Source: Streptomyces sp. NBC_00285
GTDB lineage: Bacteria > Actinomycetota > Actinomycetes > Streptomycetales > Streptomycetaceae
NCBI RefSeq assembly: GCF_036174265.1
Contig: NZ_CP108055.1
Location: 5,704,001-5,768,000, forward strand
DNA: 64,000 nucleotides
Direction: 5' to 3'
The notes under the pieces were generated by a model, which was given only the letters and a program-made list of their open reading frames with translations, searched no databases and was not told the DNA's origin. Shown here one piece after another: positions 18,061 to 26,184 of the stretch; position 1 is the stretch's first letter; each line of letters begins with the position of its first letter. A program made the translations under genes and the position numbers.

Positions 18061-18274
18061 CCGCCTCATTGGTGGCCTGTTCGATGTGGGTCAGGCGGAC
18101 GAATAGACCCACCACTTTAGGAGCGAGGTTGGGCGATCATAGGCTTGACCTGCGGATTCCCTAGCTTGGGCAGAGCCTGGCGGGCTCACCCTTGCGAACC
18201 CCGGTTCCCAGTGAGTCCCCGTCCGTTCTGGCACGAGAGTGGCAGGCTTCGCGGCCCCCTCGAACCGGCATCGA

Positions 18275-18520
18275 TCAAGGCTCCTGCGACTCGCCTGCGG
18301 CAGTGTCATCCGAGGAACCTCCGCGGCCTCGCCTGGCTGCCCGAATTTGGCCGATGATGAGTCCTGCAGTTCCAGCCAGGAAGCAGATCGCCGCTACGCC
18401 AAGTCCCACCCTCAGTAGTAGCGGTCGTCCGTTACTCGAAGCGCGGAAGCCAGCCCACGCCGCTCCGGCCATGAGCCCGAGACCTTGTATCCACCATCGC
18501 TCATCTCTGGTCTTTGTCAT
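18275..18520 (-). CDS. Small membrane protein, unknown
   Basis: 81 residues from ATG 18520 (MTKTRDERWW). Two hydrophobic stretches, IQGLGLMAGAAWAGF and LGVAAICFLAGTAGLIIGQI, are followed by an Arg/Gly-rich and then acidic C-terminus. A longer start at 18553 exists but adds only 11 residues without character. No family recognised. Confidence 0.5.
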   Translation of the reverse strand: MTKTRDERWWIQGLGLMAGAAWAGFRASSNGRPLLLRVGLGVAAICFLAGTAGLIIGQIRAARRGRGGSSDDTAAGESQEP

Positions 18521-18737
18521 GTACTTAATCAGCGCCACACGTGATGATCTCACTCGCGCCTACCCACCACTCGCCCCGGCTCCCATCACAAGTCGGGCGG
18601 GGCGCCCAAGGTGAACAGGGAAGCGGTCTGACCGAGTGGGCGCGGGGTGTCGTGGTGCGCAAGGCGGGGGACACCGTCGCGACCTGCACGGAGGTCTTCC
18701 GGTCCGGTGGCGTACCCGCCTTGCGCGTGGCACCGTT

Positions 18738-19523
18738 TCAGCTCGCGCGCAGACGCCGCACGCCGTCCCGCTCGAAGTCGTAGATGCGGCCGTTGAGCCG
18801 GAGGCCGTCGATCGCGCCGACCCACATGTTGTCGCGGCCCTTGCCCACCGCGACCGAGAACACCGTCGGTGTCGCGCTGACGCTGGTGAACGAGGTCCGC
18901 AGCTGGGTGAAGGTGCACGGTGACGACGAGGTGCACGCCGTCTCGCCGCCCGTGAGGTACCAGGTGCCGGTCGTGGTGGCGTCGAGGTAGGGGCTCCACC
19001 GGTTGGCGTTGACGGCCGAGATCCCCGGCGGTACCCACACCAGAGTGGAGTAGTTGTCGTTGGGGGCCGACGGCACGTTCGGGTCGATCTCGAACCTGAT
19101 GTTCGGCATGTTCGTCGCGCCGCCGTAGACGACGTTCTCACCCGTCTGGAAGACGCGGAAGCCGACCTGACGGAGCGTCAGGATCCGGTTGCCGACGAAG
19201 TCCACCTCGTTGCCGAAGTCGACCTTCTCGCTCGGCGGGGTGAGCGTGGTGGAGTTGTTCGCCACCTCGATACCGAGGCTCCCCCGCCCGAACGGCGGTT
19301 TCGCGACGGAGGCCGGTACGCCCGAGACGTACGGGCCGTTGCGCAGTTCGGCCACGGGGGAGCCGATCGTGTTGCGGGCGATCACGCCCCAGTGATCCGG
19401 GGTACTGCCGTCGCCCCCGTCGGCGACCGCCGATCCCGGGAGGATCGCGGCGAACAGGGCGGCCAGGAGAGCGGCCGCGAGCACGCTTCTCCAGCTCCTA
19501 CCAGAACGAGATCCAGCGAACAC
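18738..19523 (-). CDS. Secreted protein of unknown function
   Basis: 261 residues. A Sec signal peptide is clear: basic start, hydrophobic LAAALLAALFAAILPGSAVA and AxA-type cleavage near residue 35. The mature part is rich in Thr, Ser, Gly and Asn, with a beta-sheet look (FGNEVDFVGNRILTLRQVGF), and contains a Cys pair in ETACTSSSPCTF. Start GTG 19523 has AAGGAG upstream. An 8-bp inverted repeat sits 58 bp upstream (19582-19611) and may be its operator. No enzyme family recognised; an extracellular binding or structural role is possible. Confidence 0.7.
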   Translation of the reverse strand: MFAGSRSGRSWRSVLAAALLAALFAAILPGSAVADGGDGSTPDHWGVIARNTIGSPVAELRNGPYVSGVPASVAKPPFGRGSLGIEVANNSTTLTPPSEKVDFGNEVDFVGNRILTLRQVGFRVFQTGENVVYGGATNMPNIRFEIDPNVPSAPNDNYSTLVWVPPGISAVNANRWSPYLDATTTGTWYLTGGETACTSSSPCTFTQLRTSFTSVSATPTVFSVAVGKGRDNMWVGAIDGLRLNGRIYDFERDGVRRLRAS

Positions 19524-19581
19524 TGAGCGCTCCTTGCAGAGGGTGCGGGAGCGGTCACATTAACTGACTCTCGGTAGCGAT

Positions 19582-19611
19582 ATGGGTGAGGCGTGGGGGT
19601 AAGTCACCCAT
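19582..19611. promoter_or_regulatory. 8-bp inverted repeat upstream of the secreted protein gene
   Basis: ATGGGTGA (19582-19589) and TCACCCAT (19604-19611) are perfect inverted repeats with a 14-base gap. It lies upstream of the minus-strand gene at 18738 and downstream of the YIP1-like gene stop at 19674. It is a candidate operator; the DNA lacks the T-run expected of a terminator. Confidence 0.4.
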
Positions 19612-19673
19612 TTGTCCGATTAGTGCTCGCGGGATCTCTTACTCTGAGTTAGGGGATCAGGGGCTTGCAGACC

Positions 19674-20654
19674 CTAGAACGTCCCCAGCTTCACGATCGA
19701 CAGCAGTGCGATCAGCTGGATCGCCGACGCGCCCAGTGCCTTGGGCCAGGGGAGGTCGTGTGACGCCTTGACCATGAGGGTCAGGAGGACGCCCGCGGCC
19801 ACCCAGGTGGCCCAGCCGAGGATTTGGACGAAGGACGCGTCGCCGCCGGCGAACATGGCGACGACCAGGCGGGGGGCGTCCGTGAGGGACATGATCAGCA
19901 TGGAGAGACCGACCGTGGGCTGCCATGCGCCGTCGCCGCCGAGCTGGCGGGCCAGGGCGTGGGTGACGACGCCGAGGACGAAGGCGGACAGTGCCATGGC
20001 GACGGCCGTCGTGAGGACGATCGGGATCGCGTTCGAGAGGGTGGCGCTGATCGCGTCCTCTCGGGCGCCCTCGAAGCCGAAGACCGCGAGCAGGCCGTAG
20101 AGGAAGGTGACGACGAGGGCCGGGCCCCACATCGAGTAGTCCCGCATCTGGAGGAAGGTCTGGTTGGGGGAGATGAAGATTCCCCTCAGCAGGGCCTTCC
20201 AGTGCAGCCGGGGGCCTGCCGGGGGCGCCGGAGTCGAGCCCGCCCGGTAGGTGCCGCCCGGGTTGTAGGGGTCCTCGCCGACCGAGAAGGCCTGGGTGTG
20301 GCCCGGGTTGTCGGCCGCGTACGGGTCCGGGGCGCCCTGTGGGTGCGGGGCACCCGCGCCGGCGCCGAAGTACTCCGGCTCGTCGTAGCCCCCACCACCG
20401 CCCTGGGTCCACTGGCCCTGGGCGCCTGCAGCGCCGTAGGGCTGGGGCTGCGGGGGCGCGGGGGGGTAGCCGTACGGCTGTCCCTGGGGCGCCTGCTGCC
20501 CGTACGGAGGTTGTTGCGGTCGCGTATGAGGAGCGCCGTTGTCCCGGCCGCGTCCGATCCTGAATCCAGCCACGTCTTCGAACGTACCTGGTCCCGGAGA
20601 GCTACGTGCGGGGCCGGGCGTTTCGGGGACGGCTTTGCTGCCGAGCTGTGACAT
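19674..20654 (-). CDS. YIP1-like integral membrane protein with Pro/Gly/Tyr-rich N-terminus
   Basis: 326 residues. The first 150 are low complexity, rich in Pro, Gln, Gly and Tyr (repeated PYGQQ, PQGQPYGYPP units). The second half has about five membrane helices in the arrangement of the YIP1/Yip1-domain family, after the amphipathic entry LHWKALLRGIFISPNQTFLQ. Such proteins are membrane organisers of poorly known function in bacteria. The ATG at 20654 is only about 30 bases from the hairpin at the end of the TnpB element and lacks a good ribosome-binding site, so the insertion may have replaced its leader. Confidence 0.8.
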   Translation of the reverse strand: MSQLGSKAVPETPGPARSSPGPGTFEDVAGFRIGRGRDNGAPHTRPQQPPYGQQAPQGQPYGYPPAPPQPQPYGAAGAQGQWTQGGGGGYDEPEYFGAGAGAPHPQGAPDPYAADNPGHTQAFSVGEDPYNPGGTYRAGSTPAPPAGPRLHWKALLRGIFISPNQTFLQMRDYSMWGPALVVTFLYGLLAVFGFEGAREDAISATLSNAIPIVLTTAVAMALSAFVLGVVTHALARQLGGDGAWQPTVGLSMLIMSLTDAPRLVVAMFAGGDASFVQILGWATWVAAGVLLTLMVKASHDLPWPKALGASAIQLIALLSIVKLGTF

Positions 20655-20659
20655 CCGTT

Positions 20660-20718
20660 GCTGGGAGCCTCAACAGCTCTCAGTAATCCGGGCGTTTCGG
20701 CCCGGATGGTCCGTCTCG
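20660..20718 (-). ncRNA. Possible omega-RNA scaffold end / right end of the TnpB element
   Basis: Immediately after the tnpB stop the minus strand folds into a perfect 8-bp stem: ATCCGGGC, loop CGAAAC, GCCCGGAT (20707-20686), followed by a weaker hairpin. TnpB nucleases use a guide RNA transcribed from the 3' end of their gene through the element's right end, so this is where the scaffold should lie. The exact end of the element and the RNA are not determined here; the assignment is inference. Confidence 0.4.
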
Positions 20719-22182
20719 TCACCAGAGCGTGAGGGCTGCGGTTTGAGTACGGTCTCTCGCTTCTGTCTGCCGCTGGTGCGGCAGGGTTGCGCCACCTGCC
20801 CGCCCCGTCCCCGTCTTGCGGCGGGGGAGGGTGGTGCGGGTCTTGTGGTCGGCTCCACGAGGCTTCGACACCTTGGGGGTGTCCTGGTCTCCGGCCACTC
20901 CGGTACCAGTTGTTGCGGCTGCCGCGAGTGTGGCGAGGTTGAGTGCGGCGTTGTCGTCCCGGTCGATGACCAGGCCGCAGGTGTCGCATTCATAGGTCCG
21001 GACGTGCAGCGGCAGTTTGGCTTTCACCGCGCCGCACCCGGAACAGGTCTTCGAGGAGGGGAACCAGCGGTCGGCGACCACGATGCGGCAACCGTTCCGG
21101 CGGGTCTTGTAGGTGAGCTGGCGGCGGATCTCGCCGAACCCGGCGTCGGCGATGTGCCGGGCCAGGCGCCGGTTGCGGAGCATTCCGGCGACGTTGAGGT
21201 CTTCGACCACGACCGTGCCGTACTCGGCCGTCACGGCGGTGGTCAGTTTGTGCAGGGCGTCGGCGCGGAGGTTCGCGACCCGATGGTGGACCTTGTTGCG
21301 GGTAGCGTTGGCCCGCTCCCAGCGCTTCGACGCTTTCTGTCCGGTCCTGCGGTCGGGGCCCTGGCGGCGGGACACGGCGCGGGAGGCCCGGCGGAGTTGC
21401 TTGAGGGCGCTGTCGAGGTGTCGGGGATTGGGTGCCTGACGGATCTCCCCGGTGCTGTCGGCCATGACCGCGAGTGTCTTGATCCCGAGGTCGATGCCGA
21501 CCGCGACACCGGGGCGGGCGACGCGGTGGATCTCGTGCTTCACCTCGGTCTGGAAGGACACGAACCAGCGGCCCCGCTCGTGCCGCACGGTGGCGGACAG
21601 GATGCGGGCTGTCCCGGCTTGGACGCGGCCGAGGAGCTTGGCGGTGGGCTCGTGGACGCGGATCGTGCCGAGGCGGGGCAGCGTGACATGGCGTCCGTCC
21701 GCGTCGACTCGGATCACGCCGGTGGTGAATCGGCAGGACAGGCGTGCCTTCCGCTTCGACTTGAAGCGGGGCATCCCGACCTGCTTGCCCTTGCTCTTGC
21801 CCCTGCGCTTGCCCTGCTTCGACTTCGCGTAGTTGTCGAACGCGGCAGCGGCGTTGGCCAGGCCGGTGTTGTAGGCCTCCTTCGAGTTCTCCTCCCACCA
21901 GGAGGCAAACCTCGGATCGGTGCGCTTGACCTGGTTGAACTCCTTGCGCAGCGACGGCAGCGACCACGGCCGCCACTGCGTCAGCCCGGCCTCGCCGATG
22001 CCGTACGACTGCTCGGCGCGGCGCTGCCACCATGATGCTGACACCCAGCCGACAGCCCAGTTGTAGGAGGCGCGTGCCGCGCCGCAGTGCGAACGCAGGG
22101 CGGTTTCCTGGGTGGCGTTCGGGTCCAGTGCGAACTTGTACGCCTGCACCACGAAACCGGGCTGCGCCTGGAACTTCTTCAC
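20719..22182 (-). mobile_element. tnpB: TnpB RNA-guided nuclease of an IS605/IS1341-like element
   Basis: 487 residues. The RuvC-like core is complete: GIDLGIKTLAV (D231), VVVEDLNVAGM (E327) and DRDDNAALNLA (D410). The zinc ribbon CSGC (380/383) ... CDTC (399/402) is intact. The N-terminal region has the usual helix (LDPNATQETALRSHCGAARA) and Lys/Arg-rich GKRRGKSKGKQ. I chose GTG 22182 because GGGAGGTCGGG precedes it; the frame opens further upstream. There is no TnpA transposase nearby, so the element would move only in trans. A 45-residue basic tail follows the catalytic end. It lies between the YIP1-like gene and a divergent HTH gene. Confidence 0.92.
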
Positions 22183-22201
22183 CCCGACCTCCCCTGTTCG
22201 C

Positions 22202-22240
22202 AGTGACTGTGAATAACCTAGCATGCATATCATAGTCACT
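22202..22240. promoter_or_regulatory. 11-bp inverted repeat between tnpB and the HTH gene
   Basis: AGTGACTGTGA (22202-22212) and TCATAGTCACT (22230-22240) are inverted repeats with a single mismatch and 17 bp between them. The right arm ends exactly at the ATG of the HTH gene, and a TATCAT (22228-22233) suits a -10 for a leaderless transcript starting at that ATG. The repeat therefore overlaps both divergent promoters. It could be the operator of the HTH protein or the left end of the element. Confidence 0.55.
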
Positions 22241-22444
22241 ATGAACATCGATGGCTTCCTCAGCACCGAACAGGCCGCCGAGCGACTGGGCGTGAAAACC
22301 GAGTCGGTCTACACCTTCGCCCGCCGCCTCGACGGCTTCCCCCAGCCCACCCGCATCGGCCGCACTCTCCTCTGGCCCGCCGACCAGCTCGACGCATGGC
22401 GGGCCCAACACCCCCCGCGCAAGACAAAACGCGATGAAAGTTGA
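22241..22444 (+). CDS. Small helix-turn-helix (AlpA/MerR-like) DNA-binding protein
   Basis: 67 residues, MNIDGFLSTEQAAERLGVKT ... RIGRTLLWPADQLDAWRAQH. The STEQAAERLGVKTESVYTFA helix-turn-helix followed by the wing-like IGRTLLWP fits the helix_turn_helix_17/AlpA type found in excisionases and small regulators. ATG 22241 directly abuts the inverted repeat; an upstream in-frame ATG at 22223 would lie inside that repeat and is less likely. It is divergent from tnpB. It is either a regulator of the pair or a passenger; no serine recombinase is fused to it as in IS607. Confidence 0.72.
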   Translation: MNIDGFLSTEQAAERLGVKTESVYTFARRLDGFPQPTRIGRTLLWPADQLDAWRAQHPPRKTKRDES

Positions 22445-22534
22445 GAGACGCAGATGAATCCCGCAGCGGTTGGCAACCCCTAAGGGACCCCGGAGGGACC
22501 CCCGAGAGGAGCCGAGAGGCCTGACGGGGAGCGC

Positions 22535-23821
22535 TCATGTGGTCAGAAACACCGAGGTCGAGAAGGTGACCGACGGCTCCGCCGCGACCAGGCCTTTCCT
22601 CGCGCCCGGGTAGACCGCGACGGTGTCCTTCGTCTCGCCGCGGTACGTCCGGATCGCCAGGTCGGCGCGGCCGTCGCCGTCGAAGTCGGCGACCGTGAGG
22701 ACGCGGGTGGTGCCGGTGGCGGTGGGTTCGACGGTCACCATGGCCTTCGGGGAGGGGCCTGCCGTGCGGCCCCGGAAGATCCGCAGGCGCGATCCGCTGG
22801 AGACCAGTTCGGACAGGCCGTCGCCGTCGAAGTCGGCGGCGTCGAGGACCGAGCCCGCCGCGTCCAGGGTTCCGCGTACGGCGGTGGGAAGGTCGTAGCG
22901 CAGAGACGTTCCGCCCATGGCGCCGACCGCCGCGTCCAGGGCGCGGCCCTTGCCGAAGGCTCCCAGCGCCACATCGATTCCGGACGGCAGGACGGTTCCG
23001 GTGCGGGTCGGGCCCGCCGGGCCGCCCAGGACCACTGCGGAGGGGCCGGTGCCCTGGGCCGTACGGACGACGAGGTCGTCGTAGCCGTCGCGGTCGACGT
23101 CGGCGGCCGGGCCCGTGGGGACCTCGCCCGGTGACCGGAGCGGGGCGCCGGCCGCCTTCGGGGCGCCCTTCTTCGTGAACGGGCCGCGCAGGTAGGTGAG
23201 TTTGCCGCCGGTCGCGTGCAGGACCAGGTCCTTCGCGCCGTCTCCGTCGAAGTCGCCGCAGACCGGCTGGTCGGGCCAGTCGTTGCCGGCGCGGGCGACG
23301 GACGGGACGGTGAGGTGAACTGCCTTGCCCGTCAGGCCTGTCGGGGAACCGAAGAGGATCTGGAGCGGGACCGGCGGTCGGCCCTGGCCGTCGAAGGGCG
23401 GGTCGGTGGAGACGACGAGGTCCGTGAAGCCGTCGCCGTCCAGGTCGCAGGTGGCCTCCGCGTCGAAGACCGCGGGGAGTTGGCCCTCGGTCGCCGCGCC
23501 CTGTCCCTTCGCGGTGACCAACTGCCGGGCGCCCGGGACGAGTCCGCGTGCGCCGCCGTAGACGATGCCGATGCCGGGGTCGTCGGCGTGGGCCTGGGCC
23601 TTGACCAGGTCGCCGAGGAGGAGGTCGCGGTGGCCGTCGCCGTTGAAGTCGTCCGGGACCTTGCTGCCCTTGCCGCGGGGGACGGGCAGATGGGCCGGGG
23701 CATCGGCGATCCGGAGCGGGCCGCGGTCCGGGGAACCGGCTTGTTGCGTGGGGCCGCAGGCGGCCAGGAGAAGGGTGCCGCAAAGGGCCGCCGTACCCAC
23801 AACACCTCTGTGCGCGCGCAC
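22535..23821 (-). CDS. Lipoprotein with FG-GAP/VCBS repeats
   Basis: 428 residues. A lipobox LLLAAC at about residue 21 predicts membrane anchoring after lipid modification. The rest holds at least five FG-GAP calcium-loop units (DFNGDGHRDLLLGDL, DLDGDGFTDLVVSTD, DFDGDGAKDLVLHA, DVDRDGYDDLVV, DFDGDGRADLAI), so it should fold as an integrin-like beta-propeller on the outside of the cell. The GTG start at 23821 lies in MRAHRGVVGTAALCG. It has its own promoter region upstream. A relative sits at 26185-27570. The ligand is unknown. Confidence 0.85.
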   Translation of the reverse strand: MRAHRGVVGTAALCGTLLLAACGPTQQAGSPDRGPLRIADAPAHLPVPRGKGSKVPDDFNGDGHRDLLLGDLVKAQAHADDPGIGIVYGGARGLVPGARQLVTAKGQGAATEGQLPAVFDAEATCDLDGDGFTDLVVSTDPPFDGQGRPPVPLQILFGSPTGLTGKAVHLTVPSVARAGNDWPDQPVCGDFDGDGAKDLVLHATGGKLTYLRGPFTKKGAPKAAGAPLRSPGEVPTGPAADVDRDGYDDLVVRTAQGTGPSAVVLGGPAGPTRTGTVLPSGIDVALGAFGKGRALDAAVGAMGGTSLRYDLPTAVRGTLDAAGSVLDAADFDGDGLSELVSSGSRLRIFRGRTAGPSPKAMVTVEPTATGTTRVLTVADFDGDGRADLAIRTYRGETKDTVAVYPGARKGLVAAEPSVTFSTSVFLTT

Positions 23822-23953
23822 CGTTCACCTCGTCGGCATCATTGACAACAACCGGTCAATCATGCACATGTTCGAGGCGGGGCGACAGTCCTGGGCGGTG
23901 CCGGCCGTGCGCGAGAGGAGTGGTCCTGTGCACGCACGGCCGCCGGTCGATCT

Positions 23954-24484
23954 CTAGCTGCAGGTGCGGTAGTTGTAGCCCGCGATGCGGCCGCTGCCGT
24001 CGCCGTCGGTGAAGTGGTAGTAGCCGTCGCTGTCGCGGCTGAGATCCAGGGAATAGCTGGTGCCGATGTAGTGGGCCACGGTGCTGCCGTCCGGTAGCCA
24101 ACTGGAGTTGCGCAGCCAGTTGCCGGCCGCGGTCCAGGTCTGCTTTCCGGCCGAACCGTCGCTGGGCACCTGGAACTTGGTCTGCCACCTCGCGGTCGCG
24201 GCCGCGGTGTTGCTCCCGAAGTCACCGTCGATGCCGGATGCGGCGAGCTCGCCGTCGGCCCACAGGATCTTCTGCCACAGGCAGGTCGCGTTGGACTGCT
24301 TGTTGTGGCTGGTGTCCACGATGCCCTCGTTGTCCCAGTCGTCGGCGAAGACGCCGCCGCCGTAGACGTAGGCCAGCCCGCTGTACGACCCGCTCGCCGA
24401 CGCCGGTGTGGCGCTCAGCGCGAGGACGCCGGCCGTCAGGGCGCCGATCGTGCAGGCGGCCAGCCTGGATCTCTTCGAAGTCAC
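23954..24484 (-). CDS. Secreted protein with a peptidoglycan-binding-like domain
   Basis: 176 residues from GTG 24484, with GGAGGAA eight bases upstream. Signal peptide (AACTIGALTAGVLALSATPASA) is followed by a domain of about 65 residues, CLWQKILWADGELAASGIDG then DFGSNTAAATARWQ, matching the peptidoglycan-binding type 1 fold: L-x-x-x-G..DG-x-F-G..T..AV-x-x-x-Q. A Ser/Tyr-rich C-terminal part closes with a Cys. It likely binds the cell wall. It is divergent from the ArsR-type gene at 24632. Confidence 0.78.
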   Translation of the reverse strand: MTSKRSRLAACTIGALTAGVLALSATPASASGSYSGLAYVYGGGVFADDWDNEGIVDTSHNKQSNATCLWQKILWADGELAASGIDGDFGSNTAAATARWQTKFQVPSDGSAGKQTWTAAGNWLRNSSWLPDGSTVAHYIGTSYSLDLSRDSDGYYHFTDGDGSGRIAGYNYRTCS

Positions 24485-24631
24485 GGCAGTTCCTCCTGGT
24501 TCGGGTGACGGCGGACCGTCGGATTCGGGCCACTGTGACCAGTTGGCCTGGCGGAACCTTGGCAGGGACTCGTCAGCGGCGACACACTCTTGCGGCACAG
24601 CGCAAATGTGGAGATCCGCGGGGGGAATCAC

Positions 24632-25624
24632 GTGCTCCGTATTCACTTCACCGAAGTCGATCTCGCCCGGGTCCGCGTCGCCAGGGAGCCGGATCCGATG
24701 TGGGAAGTGCTCTCGACCCTCCACCGGCTCCAGTCGCGCGGCGGCCGTGGGCAGTTCGCCGCCTGGTACCGCACGACGCGTGCCGGCCTGCACGCGGCGG
24801 GACTGGCCAGGCCCGTGCGGGAGGTGCTGTTCGCCCTGTACCCCCTCGGGCCCTACCTGCCCGACTTCCTGACACCGGCGGAGTCCGAGGACGGACTGGA
24901 CGCGGGCCTCGACGGCATCCTGCGCCTCCCCCGCCGGGAGATCCTCACCGAGCTGCAGCTGCTCCACCGGTTCCACGCCCCGCCCGCCTGGGCCCCGCGG
25001 CTGGTGCAGCAGGAGGAGCGCGGGGAACTCACCGAGCTGATCAGCCGCTTCCACGCGGTCGCCGTGGCCCCCTTCGGCGAGCGCATGGACAGCGGGATCG
25101 TCGCGCACCGGGGTCTGCTCGCGCGCGTACTGCTGGCCGACGGGGTGGAGGGGCTGCTGTCGAACCTCGGACCGCGGGTGCGCTGGCGCAGGCCCGTCCT
25201 GGAGGTGGACTACCGGACGGACCGTGACCTCCACCTCCGGGGCCGTGGGCTCCGGCTCGTGCCGACGTACTTCTCGTGGGGGACGCCGGTCGCCCTGGCC
25301 AACCCCGATCTCCCGCCCACCCTTTCCTATCCGCTGAGCCGTCCGACGGTGCCCGAGGACGCGCTCCCCGATGACGCGGTGCCCCTGCGCGCGCTGCTCG
25401 GCGGCACGCGGGCGCGGGTCCTGCGGTGCGTCGCGGACGGCCTGACCACGGGGGAGCTCGCGCAGGCCGCGGGGGTCTCCCTCTCCGCCGCCAGCCGGCA
25501 CGCCACGGTGCTGCGGGACGCCGGCCTGACAACCAGCCAGCAGATCGGCCCGACGGTCCTGCACACCCTGACCCCGCTCGGGGCGGCGGTGCTGCGGCGG
25601 GCTGCGGGGGTGGGGGTGGCGTAG
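24632..25624 (+). CDS. ArsR-like winged-helix regulator with a large N-terminal domain
   Basis: 330 residues. The last 75 or so form a winged helix: LLGGTRARVLRCVADGLTTG, then ELAQAAGVSLSAASRHATVL and a recognition helix, then the wing QQIGPTVLHTLTPLGAAVL. The first 250 resemble the N-terminal domain (MWEVLSTLHRLQSRGGRGQF) seen in several actinomycete ArsR relatives with unknown ligand. Start GTG 24632 has GGGGGAA upstream. It shares a divergent promoter region with the secreted peptidoglycan-binding protein and might regulate it. Confidence 0.78.
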   Translation: MLRIHFTEVDLARVRVAREPDPMWEVLSTLHRLQSRGGRGQFAAWYRTTRAGLHAAGLARPVREVLFALYPLGPYLPDFLTPAESEDGLDAGLDGILRLPRREILTELQLLHRFHAPPAWAPRLVQQEERGELTELISRFHAVAVAPFGERMDSGIVAHRGLLARVLLADGVEGLLSNLGPRVRWRRPVLEVDYRTDRDLHLRGRGLRLVPTYFSWGTPVALANPDLPPTLSYPLSRPTVPEDALPDDAVPLRALLGGTRARVLRCVADGLTTGELAQAAGVSLSAASRHATVLRDAGLTTSQQIGPTVLHTLTPLGAAVLRRAAGVGVA

Positions 25625-25909
25625 GGCTCCGGGTACCGGTGCACTCCCGGGCTTGTGTGTGGAGGCGGGGGTGGCGTTCGGGGCGTAGGGAAGTGCTTCA
25701 CCGGGCGGCCGCGCACGCTGACGCCGCTCGGGGTGCGGGTGGGCCCCCGGGGTTGGGGTGCCGTTCCGGTGGTAGGGAAGTGCTTCACCGGTTCCGGCCG
25801 CGCGCTGAGCCGGTGGTGGCGTAGGGCTCCGGATACGGCCGCACCCCCGGCCCGTGTGGGGGTCGGGGGTGCGGTTCGGGTTCGGGGCGTGGGGAAGCTA
25901 CTTCACCGG
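25617..25909. repeat. Imperfect tandem repeats with a gene-tail motif
   Basis: GTAGGGAAGTGCTTCACCGG occurs at 25685-25704 and 25772-25791, and a third, GTGGGGAAGCTACTTCACCGG, at 25889-25909. GTGGCGTAGGGCTCCGG occurs near 25617 and again near 25813. On the minus strand the CTTCACCGG block reads as the end of an '..EPVK-stop' coding tail, as at 28278. The segment looks like repeated duplications of a gene terminus and holds no intact gene. Confidence 0.55.
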
Positions 25910-26110
25910 TTCCGGCTCCGGTTCGTTCTCCGACTCCGCCGCGTCCGCGGGGTCGACCGGCGTCCTGACCGAGTCCAGCAGGGTCGTCGCGCCCGCGTCC
26001 CCGGTCGTGGCGAGGTCCTCGGAGACGACGCCGATAGCCGGCTCGCCGTAGCCGTAGCCGTTGAAGTCCGCCTGCGCCTGTGGATGCGGCGGCGGTGGCC
26101 GTGGTGAGGG
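25898..26110 (-). pseudogene. Chimeric fragment: FG-GAP repeat joined to the tail of an Fe-S protein
   Basis: The minus strand reads about 70 codons to the stop 25900-25898: ADFNGYGYGEPAIGVVSEDL, an FG-GAP repeat, then DSVRTPVDPADAAESENEPE ending PEPVK. That ending closely follows the last residues of the Fe-S oxidoreductase at 28278 (SVKTPAED... ETENEAEPQPVK) at both DNA and protein level. There is no start codon or signal peptide in this frame; signal-like codons appear in another frame upstream, suggesting a frameshift. It looks like a recombination product of two neighbouring genes. Confidence 0.5.
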
Positions 26111-26184
26111 CGTGCGCGCGGGGTCTCCCGCGGCATGCGGGGATGCCCGGCGGGCATCCCCGGCCGGTGGCGTACGACCGCCGC

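Noticed and set aside
20539..22035. Plus-strand frame of about 498 codons opposite tnpB
   Set aside because: It is the antisense shadow of the tnpB gene; the minus strand carries all RuvC and zinc-finger motifs.
22223..22240. ATG 22223 as start of the HTH gene
   Set aside because: It would place the start inside the inverted repeat and the -10-like sequence. ATG 22241 directly after the repeat fits the HTH domain better.
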